NCBI GenBank assembly: GCA_938082955.1
Contig: CALKDE010000248.1
Location: forward strand, 1-7,811
DNA: 7,811 nucleotides
Origin: an uncultured Pseudomonadales bacterium
Lineage (GTDB): Bacteria; Pseudomonadota; Gammaproteobacteria; Pseudomonadales; Pseudohongiellaceae
Direction of reading: 5' to 3'
The stretch's first letter is position 1, and every line of letters begins with the position of its first letter. The notes under the pieces are model-generated. The model ran no database searches, was not told where the DNA came from, and worked only from the letters and a program-made list of their open reading frames with translations. A program made the translations under genes and the position numbers. This document shows positions 1 through 5,358 of the stretch, piece by piece.

Positions 1-783
1 AGTCACCATGTCGACGTTGTGCGCAAACAGATCATCCATTACCTGTTTCACCTCATTCAGTGTCTCACCCAAACCGAGCATCAATCCTGACTTGGTTGTC
101 ACTGCAGGCCTGAGAGCCTTGTATCTTTTGAGTAACTCTAAGGACCAAACATAGTCGGCGCCGGGCCGGGCTTTTTTATACAGCCTCGGCACAGTCTCCA
201 GGTTATGGTTAAACACATTCGGCGGTGTGTCCTTAAGAATATCTAAGGCAATATCCATTCTGCCACGAAAATCTGGCACTAGTACTTCTACTTGAATATC
301 CGGATTGAATCTACGCGTTTCGCTTATGCAGTTAGCGAAATGTTGCGCGCCACTGTCTTTCAAATCATCGCGATCTACTGACGTGATCACTACGTAGCTT
401 AAGCCCATTTCACTGATGGCAGCAGCCAGCTCGGTTGGCTCATTCTCATTGAGAGGGTTTGGTTTTCCATGGGCCACATCGCAGAATGGGCAGCGACGCG
501 TGCAAATTTCTCCCATAATCATGAATGTGGCAGTGCCGTTGCTAAAACATTCCCCTAGATTTGGACAAGATGCCTCCTCACAGACAGACGCTAACTTGTG
601 CTCTCTTAGTTTTTGCTTAATGTGATTAATCTTCGGCGAAGCGGGGATTTTTACACGAATCCAACTAGGCTTGCTTAGGAGGTCCGTGGTGGGGATGACC
701 TTTACAGGGATGCGACGAACCTTATCCGCACCTCTGAGCTTCTCCCCTTCTACTAAAGTATTTCTGCGCTTTCTTTCAGACAT
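1..783 (-). CDS. lipA: Lipoyl synthase LipA, N-terminal 261 residues (3' end beyond window)
   Basis: Radical-SAM enzyme that inserts sulfur at C6 and C8 of the protein-bound octanoyl group made by LipB, giving lipoyl cofactor on 2-oxoacid dehydrogenases and the glycine cleavage H protein. Translating the minus strand from the ATG at 783-781 gives an unbroken frame to the window edge. The auxiliary-cluster cysteines lie in CEEASCPNLGEC (Cys68, 73, 79) and the radical-SAM cluster in CTRRCPFC (Cys94, 98, 101), the same numbering as E. coli LipA. Further family motifs are VITSVDRDDL, VFNHNLETVPRLY and TKSGLMLGLGE. E. coli LipA is 321 residues, so about 60 C-terminal residues are probably missing through window truncation, not gene decay. 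The gene starts 16 bp after the lipB stop, with only a weak GAG-type ribosome site, and is probably cotranscribed with lipB. Confidence 0.97.
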   Translation of the reverse strand, partial: MSERKRRNTLVEGEKLRGADKVRRIPVKVIPTTDLLSKPSWIRVKIPASPKINHIKQKLREHKLASVCEEASCPNLGECFSNGTATFMIMGEICTRRCPFCDVAHGKPNPLNENEPTELAAAISEMGLSYVVITSVDRDDLKDSGAQHFANCISETRRFNPDIQVEVLVPDFRGRMDIALDILKDTPPNVFNHNLETVPRLYKKARPGADYVWSLELLKRYKALRPAVTTKSGLMLGLGETLNEVKQVMDDLFAHNVDMVT

Positions 784-799
784 TAGATCAGTATCTCAA

Positions 800-1498
800 T
801 CAGTCGGATTCGTTAGTTTCGGAATAACCTAGCTCACTCAGTAATTTGTTACTAAGCACCTTGCTCACTTTCTGCATGAGCGTATCGCTTGCAGGCACAT
901 GATCGGCGATCTGCGTGACAGCAAGGTTTTCAAAGCCACATGGGTTGATACGCGAGAATGGCTCAAGGTCCATCTGCACGTTTAGGCTCATGCCGTGATA
1001 GCTCCAGCCCTTGCGTATTCGTAAACCCAAGGCAGCTATTTTAGCATCATTCACGTACACACCGGGAGCCTTGGCTTTATTGCTCGCCGCTATGTCAAAT
1101 TCCTCAAGGGTCTGGATGATTGCCTTCTCGATAAGGTCCACCAGGTCGCGAACACCCAGACTGCGTCGACTCACATTCAGCAACAGATACACCACTAATT
1201 GACCCGGCCCATGGTAGGTAACCTGACCACCGCGGTCTATCTGTACGACGGGAATTTCAGCTGGATTTAGGATGTGCTTCGCTTTGCCTGCCAGACCTTG
1301 AGTGAAGACCGGCTTGTGGCTCAGCAGCCAGATTTCGTCATTGCGGGCAGCGCTGGCTTGCTCAACCAAATAGCGCATGGACTTCCAAATTGGCTCATAT
1401 TCCTGCAAACCCAATCTACGGATGACTAGTGGGGGAAGGATCTGATTGCCGTCCTTCTTTGGTTCGGCATTGAAGTGTTTATAGCTACTGAGTATCAC
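800..1498 (-). CDS. lipB: Octanoyl-[ACP]:protein N-octanoyltransferase LipB
   Basis: Transfers octanoate from acyl carrier protein to the lysine of lipoyl domains, the first step of endogenous lipoate synthesis. Family motifs are DRGGQVTYHGPGQ (residues 88-100), APGVYVNDAKIAALGLRIRK with the expected catalytic Lys153, and RINPCG with the expected catalytic Cys187 (equivalent to Lys135 and Cys169 of E. coli). The start is GTG at 1498-1496, one base after the ybeD stop (TAG-A-GTG), which suggests translational coupling. The protein is 232 residues against 213 in E. coli. The extra length includes about 17 polar residues ahead of the conserved LVIRRLGLQEYEP block. No ATG, GTG or TTG codon occurs in frame between the GTG and that block, so the extension is probably real unless a rare codon is used. 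lipA follows directly. Confidence 0.96.
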   Translation of the reverse strand: MILSSYKHFNAEPKKDGNQILPPLVIRRLGLQEYEPIWKSMRYLVEQASAARNDEIWLLSHKPVFTQGLAGKAKHILNPAEIPVVQIDRGGQVTYHGPGQLVVYLLLNVSRRSLGVRDLVDLIEKAIIQTLEEFDIAASNKAKAPGVYVNDAKIAALGLRIRKGWSYHGMSLNVQMDLEPFSRINPCGFENLAVTQIADHVPASDTLMQKVSKVLSNKLLSELGYSETNESD

Positions 1499-1499
1499 T

Positions 1500-1790
1500 C
1501 TATAAGACCATCTTCACGCTTTCGAGAGTCTTCAGTTCATCGAATAGGTTCTGCAATTGATCCACGCCGGTTGCAGCTATGGTAATTCTTACCGATACGT
1601 AAGTGTTTTTCTTACTTACCTGCAATTCGATTAATTCCGAGGAGATTTTCCCGGCGTGTTTTTCTACGACCGTAACAACCTCGGCCTGAAATTGACTACT
1701 AGCCACGCCGATAATTTTGATCGGATAGAGGCAGGGGAATTCAATCTTAGGAGCTTCCAGCTCAGTGCTCAAGTCCTGCTTTGTTGACAT
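1500..1790 (-). CDS. ybeD: YbeD/UPF0250 family small conserved protein (DUF493)
   Basis: A 96-residue protein matching E. coli YbeD (87 residues) along its length: IEFPCLYPIKIIGVA near the N-terminus, a mid-region VVTVVEKHAG, and the C-terminus ESVKMVL, ending in the same MVL as E. coli. The fold is a small alpha/beta (ferredoxin-like, ACT-resembling) domain. The biochemical role is not established; a regulatory job linked to the lip genes is only inferred from neighbourhood. The frame opens with TTG-ATG. I choose the ATG at 1790-1788 because AGGA at 1798-1801 lies 7 bases upstream of it but only 4 from the TTG. The start is 4 bp past the dacA stop, and lipB begins one base after its stop, so all three look cotranscribed. 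Confidence 0.93.
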   Translation of the reverse strand: MSTKQDLSTELEAPKIEFPCLYPIKIIGVASSQFQAEVVTVVEKHAGKISSELIELQVSKKNTYVSVRITIAATGVDQLQNLFDELKTLESVKMVL

Positions 1791-1794
1791 CAAC

Positions 1795-3000
1795 CTATCC
1801 TGAAAACATATTACTGAATAGAAGAGTTATCCAGTCGACGAAACGTTTAAGAAAACCACCTTGCTCCACTGCCTGCATGGAGACCACGTTGCCCTGATAA
1901 AGAATATTATTATCCAGCACTACCCTAACCTCACCCATGATCTGTCTATCGCTAAGTGGCGCATGAATTACCTCACCTACATCCACGGTGGCAGTCATTG
2001 CCTCTGCCTGACCTCTTGGAATAGTAATATAAACCTCATCTTCTATTCCCAGATCTACAGAGTTCAGCGCACCAGAAAAAATCGGCACATTAGTCAGCAC
2101 CTGGTTCGAGTCATACAGTTTGTGCGTCTCGTAGTAGCGAAAACCATAGGTAAGTAATTTCTGCGTCTCTATTGCACGGGCTTCTTCACTAGCTGTGCCC
2201 ATAACCACAGAAATTAGTCGCATGCCGTCACGCTCAGCTGAGGCAACGAGGCAGTACCCCGCCGCATCGGTCCAGCCTGTTTTCATTCCATCGACATTAC
2301 GGTCACGAAACAGCAGTGTATTTCGATTCGACTGACGAATACCGTTATAGGTAAATTCTCGCTCGGCATACAGAGGATAAAACTCGGCATGCCGGTTAAT
2401 CGTAGCCTGTGCAAGAAGGGCCAAGTCACGAGCCGACATCGTATTGTAGTAAAGCTCAGTGTCCAATCCGCTGACGTTCATGAAGAAGCTTTGCGTCAAC
2501 CCAAGCACTTCTGCGTATTGATTCATCATGTCGGCGAAAGCCTCTTCGCTTCCTGCAATGTGTTCAGCGATTGCCACGCTGGCATCGTTTCCAGATTGGA
2601 TAATGATGCCGCGTAGCAGGTCTTCCACTTCGACCATTGTGTCTACGCCGACGAACATTTTGGAGCCTTCCATACGCCAGGCTTTCTCGCTGATATGCAC
2701 CTCATCTGTCAACGCTAGATTGCCACTGAGAATCTCTTGTGTAGCAACATAAGCGGTCATTATTTTTGTGAGGCTCGCTGGCGGGAGCGCTTCATCGGCA
2801 TTCTCTTCGATGAGTATCTGCCCAGTCTTTGCATCCATCAGAATGTAGCTGGTTCCGGCTATCCCCGGCGGCCTTGGAATAATTGCCGGCGCAGCAAAAG
2901 AAAGATTACTAGCGAACATGACCAACACCATGAGCAAAGAGAGTCCTCTCATTCGCGGTGTAGGGTTTTCAGAACGTGATGCAATAGAAAAAGATGACAT
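1795..3000 (-). CDS. dacA: D-alanyl-D-alanine carboxypeptidase (PBP5/PBP6 type) DacA
   Basis: Low-molecular-weight penicillin-binding protein that removes the terminal D-Ala from peptidoglycan pentapeptides in the periplasm. From the ATG at 3000-2998 it is 401 residues. A signal peptide covers about residues 1-36, with hydrophobic core LSLLMVLVMFA and likely cleavage after SFA. The penicillin-binding motifs are SLTK (Ser76, Lys79), SGN (136-138) and KTG (240-242, in KTGWTDAAGY). A beta-rich C-terminal domain follows, and the amphipathic end GGFLKRFVDWITLLFSNMFS is the membrane anchor typical of PBP5. The frame stays open upstream to a TTG at 3087, but that would add 29 polar residues; GGA at 3006-3008 supports the ATG. 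Met46 (2952) would also give a signal peptide but lacks a ribosome site. dacA versus dacC naming is by position and similarity only. Confidence 0.95.
   Translation of the reverse strand: MSSFSIASRSENPTPRMRGLSLLMVLVMFASNLSFAAPAIIPRPPGIAGTSYILMDAKTGQILIEENADEALPPASLTKIMTAYVATQEILSGNLALTDEVHISEKAWRMEGSKMFVGVDTMVEVEDLLRGIIIQSGNDASVAIAEHIAGSEEAFADMMNQYAEVLGLTQSFFMNVSGLDTELYYNTMSARDLALLAQATINRHAEFYPLYAEREFTYNGIRQSNRNTLLFRDRNVDGMKTGWTDAAGYCLVASAERDGMRLISVVMGTASEEARAIETQKLLTYGFRYYETHKLYDSNQVLTNVPIFSGALNSVDLGIEDEVYITIPRGQAEAMTATVDVGEVIHAPLSDRQIMGEVRVVLDNNILYQGNVVSMQAVEQGGFLKRFVDWITLLFSNMFSG
1798..1801 (-). promoter_or_regulatory. ybeD ribosome binding site (decides start)
   Basis: AGGA on the minus strand, 7 bases before the ATG at 1790-1788. 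It runs into the end of dacA (last codon GGA, then the TAG stop), so ybeD translation is initiated at the dacA terminus. The spacing favours the ATG over the TTG immediately before it. Confidence 0.6.
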
Positions 3001-3005
3001 AAAAA

Positions 3006-3013
3006 TCCGTCTC
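3006..3013 (-). promoter_or_regulatory. dacA ribosome binding site
   Basis: Minus-strand GAGACGGA followed by five T and then ATG (3000-2998). The GGA core is 5 bases from the start codon. It is modest, but better than what precedes the alternative starts at 3087 and 2952, and so decides the annotated start. Confidence 0.4.
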
Positions 3014-3018
3014 GTTTG

Positions 3019-3048
3019 AGTGTAATGAGTTATGAAATGACGAATCAA
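3019..3048 (-). promoter_or_regulatory. Possible sigma70-like promoter before dacA
   Basis: On the minus strand TTGATT (3048-3043) and TACACT (3024-3019) are separated by 18 bases. Each hexamer matches the sigma70 consensus at 4 of 6 positions. Transcription would start near 3012, leaving a leader of only about 12 bases that barely covers the ribosome site. The 98-bp rlpA-dacA gap is the natural place for an extra promoter, but this is a weak visual match and dacA may simply be read through from rlpA. Confidence 0.18.
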
Positions 3049-3098
3049 TTGATGAAACTGGTCGTGGCTGTTACTCGGTGATAGCAAGTGCTGCTGCG

Positions 3099-3971
3099 CT
3101 ATTCAGTAACAGTGTACGGGCTTCCTAAGTTAGCGGCAACCACACTTTCGCTAACTCGTTGAATTTGACCAGGATCAAAAATTGGGCCGACTCTAACCCG
3201 ATGTAATATTGTGTTGTTCAATGTATTTACTGTGCGAATAAACACGGGCAAGCTAGTAATCTCCTCTACCTTGCTTGAGACTTCTTCCGCCGCACTTAGT
3301 TCCGAGAATGCTCCTACTTGTAAATATTTGCTGTCAGGAGAACTGACACGCAGTGTCTCGTTTCCCGCTGAATTCGCCGTACTTACACCCCCGTCACGAA
3401 AGGCGCCAGTGGCGACTATCGATTCCAGTTGCACGCGAGCGGTGCCTCTGTCCGCGTAACCCAGTTTTAATGCTGCAGCATAAGATAAGTCGATAACACG
3501 ATCACCATGGAAAGGCCCCCTGTCATTAACTCTGACGACAATGCTTCTGTTGTTATCCAAATTCGTGACTCGCAGAAAACTAGGTATAGGCAGGGACTTG
3601 TGTGCTGCGGATACCTGATACATATCAAATACCTCGCCGTTGGAAGTCTTGTGCCCGTGAAACTTCTCACCGTACCAAGAGGCCACCCCACGCTCAAAGT
3701 AGCCCTCTTCGGTCGGCAACACTTGGTAGCTCTTACCCAATACTGTATAGGGGCTCCGATTTCCTGCCATCGTGCGATTCAGCGGCTGGGGAATAACTTC
3801 TGGAATTACAGACAGATCCACGATTCGAGTCGGGGCTCGGTCCTGCGAGATGCTGTAGCGCCCCTTATTTGGTGACTCGGCGGTTTGCTCTGGCGCTGGG
3901 GATGAGCTACAGGCCATCACAGCCAGCAAAACCGGTGAAACTATCGCAATTTTCAGCACATTTCTATTCAT
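3099..3971 (-). CDS. rlpA: RlpA septal-ring/lytic transglycosylase lipoprotein (DPBB + SPOR)
   Basis: Outer-membrane lipoprotein. In Pseudomonas aeruginosa the family cleaves glycan strands stripped of stem peptides, helping daughter-cell separation. Here 290 residues start at the ATG 3971-3969, with GGA (3979-3981) 7 bases upstream. Residues 1-20 form a lipoprotein signal ending in the lipobox VMAC, with Cys21 as the lipidated residue. The double-psi beta-barrel domain spans about 91-187, with GVASWYGEKFHGHKTSNGE, AAHKSLP and VRVNDRGPF. Glu113, His124 and Asp150 fall at the positions of the E. coli RlpA Glu/His/Asp triad, so activity is plausible. A SPOR domain (about 213-290, starting YLQVGAFS) should bind denuded glycan. 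The protein is shorter than E. coli RlpA (362), mainly because the linkers are short. Confidence 0.95.
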   Translation of the reverse strand: MNRNVLKIAIVSPVLLAVMACSSSPAPEQTAESPNKGRYSISQDRAPTRIVDLSVIPEVIPQPLNRTMAGNRSPYTVLGKSYQVLPTEEGYFERGVASWYGEKFHGHKTSNGEVFDMYQVSAAHKSLPIPSFLRVTNLDNNRSIVVRVNDRGPFHGDRVIDLSYAAALKLGYADRGTARVQLESIVATGAFRDGGVSTANSAGNETLRVSSPDSKYLQVGAFSELSAAEEVSSKVEEITSLPVFIRTVNTLNNTILHRVRVGPIFDPGQIQRVSESVVAANLGSPYTVTE

Positions 3972-3978
3972 GTAAATA

Positions 3979-3981
3979 TCC
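3979..3981 (-). promoter_or_regulatory. rlpA ribosome binding site
   Basis: Minus-strand GGA within ACGGATATTTAC, 7 bases before the rlpA ATG. Short but correctly spaced. The lipoprotein signal begins directly at this ATG, which confirms the start. Confidence 0.4.
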
Positions 3982-3995
3982 GTATCAACCTAGCT

Positions 3996-4166
3996 CTACA
4001 CGTGGACTTTAAGATCTTTTACTCGATTCTCTGATGCTAAAAAAACCGCGCGTAGTATCAGAAAAACCAAGGGCACCTGAAGAATAACGTCCGATCTGGC
4101 AATAATTTTAACTGCTTCGTCGGATCTTAACGTAGCTATGGCGCAGAAAGGAGACTCAAATCGCAT
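3996..4166 (-). CDS. Doubtful small ORF, 56 residues, possible membrane peptide
   Basis: I do not recognise this. The minus strand from ATG (4166-4164) to TAG (3998-3996) encodes 56 residues in the same direction as its neighbours and ends 24 bp before rlpA. The first half is polar with a repeated RSD (residues 14-16 and 24-26). Residues 27-38 are strongly hydrophobic (VILQVPLVFLIL), followed by Arg39 and AVFLA, then a charged tail rich in Lys and Arg. It could be a single-span membrane peptide, though the Arg inside the span and the stretch's shortness count against this. The ATG is preceded by TTCTTTCAAA with no ribosome site, and codons such as ATA, AGA and CGA are frequent. An in-frame stop lies just upstream. 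A run of 57 sense codons is quite possible by chance, so noncoding DNA is the likelier reading. Confidence 0.2.
   Translation of the reverse strand: MRFESPFCAIATLRSDEAVKIIARSDVILQVPLVFLILRAVFLASENRVKDLKVHV
4031..4061. repeat. Imperfect inverted repeat upstream of rlpA
   Basis: Arms CTGATGCTA (4031-4039) and TAGTATCAG (4053-4061) pair over 9 positions with one mismatch, which would be a wobble pair in one RNA strand. The 13-base loop contains a run of seven A on the plus strand. No T-tract follows the 3' arm on either strand, so it does not look like an intrinsic terminator. Confidence 0.4.
4088..4127. repeat. Imperfect direct repeat, 30-bp period
   Basis: CGTCCGATCT (4088-4097) recurs as CGTCGGATCT (4118-4127) with one mismatch, exactly 30 bp apart, close to three helical turns. 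In the doubtful small ORF the same repeat encodes the two RSD triplets. It may be a pair of protein-binding half-sites or a chance repeat. Confidence 0.35.
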
Positions 4167-4209
4167 TTTGAAAGAATAAAAATAGATTAAATCGTTTTAA
4201 TTCAATTAC

Positions 4210-5358
4210 TTAGATTCGGCGGCTGTGACCGTGGGTTTGAATCGACATTAATAGACCAAATCCTATAAAAAGCGTGACGACCGAGGTCCCCCCACGACTC
4301 ATAAGCGGCAGTGGCAGGCCGATCACAGGTAATAAACCCGACACCATGGCCATATTGACGAACACATAGGAGAAGAACGTTAGGGTTATGCTGCCGGCAA
4401 GCAGACGGCTAAACATATCGTTCGCTGCGTAGGCGATATAACAACCGCGCACAAGCACGAACAGATACATCGAGATCAGGAACAACACGCCAAGCAAGCC
4501 AAATTCTTCTGCTAAAACGGCGAGAATGAAATCGGTATTACTCTCAGGAATAAAGTCGAGGTGAGATTGAGCACCCTCGCCCCAGCCTTTGCCATAGATA
4601 CCACCCGAACCAATCGCTATTTGCGACTGAATGATATTGTAGCCGGCACCTGTAGGGTCTCGATAGGGATTGAAGAACGTCAGTATCCTATTCTTCTGAT
4701 GTTCCTGAGCGAGGAAGATAAACCACGCCGGTGACGCGAGTAATAGCGCAATAAATCCAGCGATTACAATGCGCCAGCGTATACCTGCAAGTAATACGAC
4801 GAAGATACCTGACATGGTAACCATAATCGCTGTACCGGTGTCGTTCTGAATAATAATCAGCGCAGCCGGCACCAGAATCAGCACCGCAGACCAAAATAGA
4901 TGCTTGAATCTTGGCGGGAGTGGGCGGCTCGCGAGATACCACGCCATCAACATTGGCACTACGAATTTCATCAACTCCGAGGGTTGAAAGATAGGCAGGC
5001 CGGGTAAATCCAGCCAACTCTTTGCCCCGTTTGCCTCTACTCCAACCACCAGCACTAATCCGAGAAGCCCGATCCCTGCCGCATACAGTGTCGGTGCCCA
5101 TTGTCTAAAAAAGTACACGTTGAATTGCGCGACGATAAACATGACCACGAGACCGCCGAGCATAGTGAGCCCCTGTCTTCGCACTACGGGAACATCTCCT
5201 CCACTAGCACTGAATAGCACGAGCAAACCTAACCCACAAAGCACGATTATGCCAACTAGCAAAGGAGGATCGGTATGAATAGTTCGCCAAATCGATTGAG
5301 TATATCTGGACTTAGAATCAAGACCCTCGGACTGGCGAATGAAGTCTTGGTTATTCAT
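4210..5358 (-). CDS. rodA: Rod-shape determining SEDS glycosyltransferase RodA
   Basis: Integral membrane peptidoglycan polymerase of the SEDS family. It links lipid II into glycan strands as the partner of PBP2 in the elongasome. The protein is 382 residues (E. coli 370) with about ten hydrophobic segments. Diagnostic stretches are FQPSELMKFVVPMLMAWYL, GAGYNIIQSQIAIGSGG with YGKGW, the block SNTDFILAVLAEEFGLLG holding the expected essential Asp276 (E. coli Asp262), and VSGLLPVIGLPLPLMS. The start ATG (5358-5356) lies inside the last codons of mrdA, an 8-bp overlap, with little ribosome-site sequence, so coupled translation is likely. No alternative start codon occurs before the conserved IWRTIHTDP block. 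Two departures from the motifs I know in E. coli are Asn172 in QNDTGT (QPDLGT in E. coli) and Arg355 in MSRGGTS (VSYGGSA). Confidence 0.97.
   Translation of the reverse strand: MNNQDFIRQSEGLDSKSRYTQSIWRTIHTDPPLLVGIIVLCGLGLLVLFSASGGDVPVVRRQGLTMLGGLVVMFIVAQFNVYFFRQWAPTLYAAGIGLLGLVLVVGVEANGAKSWLDLPGLPIFQPSELMKFVVPMLMAWYLASRPLPPRFKHLFWSAVLILVPAALIIIQNDTGTAIMVTMSGIFVVLLAGIRWRIVIAGFIALLLASPAWFIFLAQEHQKNRILTFFNPYRDPTGAGYNIIQSQIAIGSGGIYGKGWGEGAQSHLDFIPESNTDFILAVLAEEFGLLGVLFLISMYLFVLVRGCYIAYAANDMFSRLLAGSITLTFFSYVFVNMAMVSGLLPVIGLPLPLMSRGGTSVVTLFIGFGLLMSIQTHGHSRRI

Larger units (their letters stand above)
3972..4209 (-). other. rodA-rlpA intergenic gap
   Basis: 238 bp between the rodA stop and the rlpA start. 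It is A+T-rich near rodA, with a weak 6-bp A/T hairpin at 4186-4201. In the middle lie a 10-bp imperfect direct repeat (4088-4097 and 4118-4127) and a 9-bp imperfect inverted repeat (4031-4039 and 4053-4061). No convincing promoter or intrinsic terminator could be picked out by eye, although a gap this size before rlpA could carry a promoter. No lytic transglycosylase gene is present here, unlike the order known in Pseudomonas. Confidence 0.6.

Noticed and set aside
416..625. 69-codon plus-strand frame in the lipA region
   Set aside because: It is antisense to lipA, across the iron-sulfur cysteine motifs, which are clearly the coding strand signal.
1791..1793. TTG at 1793 as the ybeD start
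   Set aside because: The ATG immediately after it has the better spacing (7 bases) from AGGA at 1798-1801; the TTG would have only 4.
3001..3087. Upstream extension of dacA to a TTG at 3087
   Set aside because: It would put 29 extra, non-hydrophobic residues before the signal peptide, without a ribosome site; the ATG at 3000 gives a normal DacA precursor.
3507..3875. 122-codon plus-strand open frame opposite rlpA
   Set aside because: It lies entirely antisense to the well-supported rlpA gene, has no recognisable domain, and its composition is what the complement of a coding frame would give.
4186..4201. Hairpin after rodA (ATTAAA/TTTAAT) followed by a T-rich stretch, as an intrinsic terminator
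   Set aside because: The stem is 6 bp of A/T only with no G/C, and the following tract is interrupted by A and C; it is too weak to call a terminator.
4688..5101. 137-codon minus-strand frame inside rodA in another phase
   Set aside because: It overlaps the RodA membrane domain in a shifted frame; the protein shows no family features, while RodA in this region is strongly conserved.
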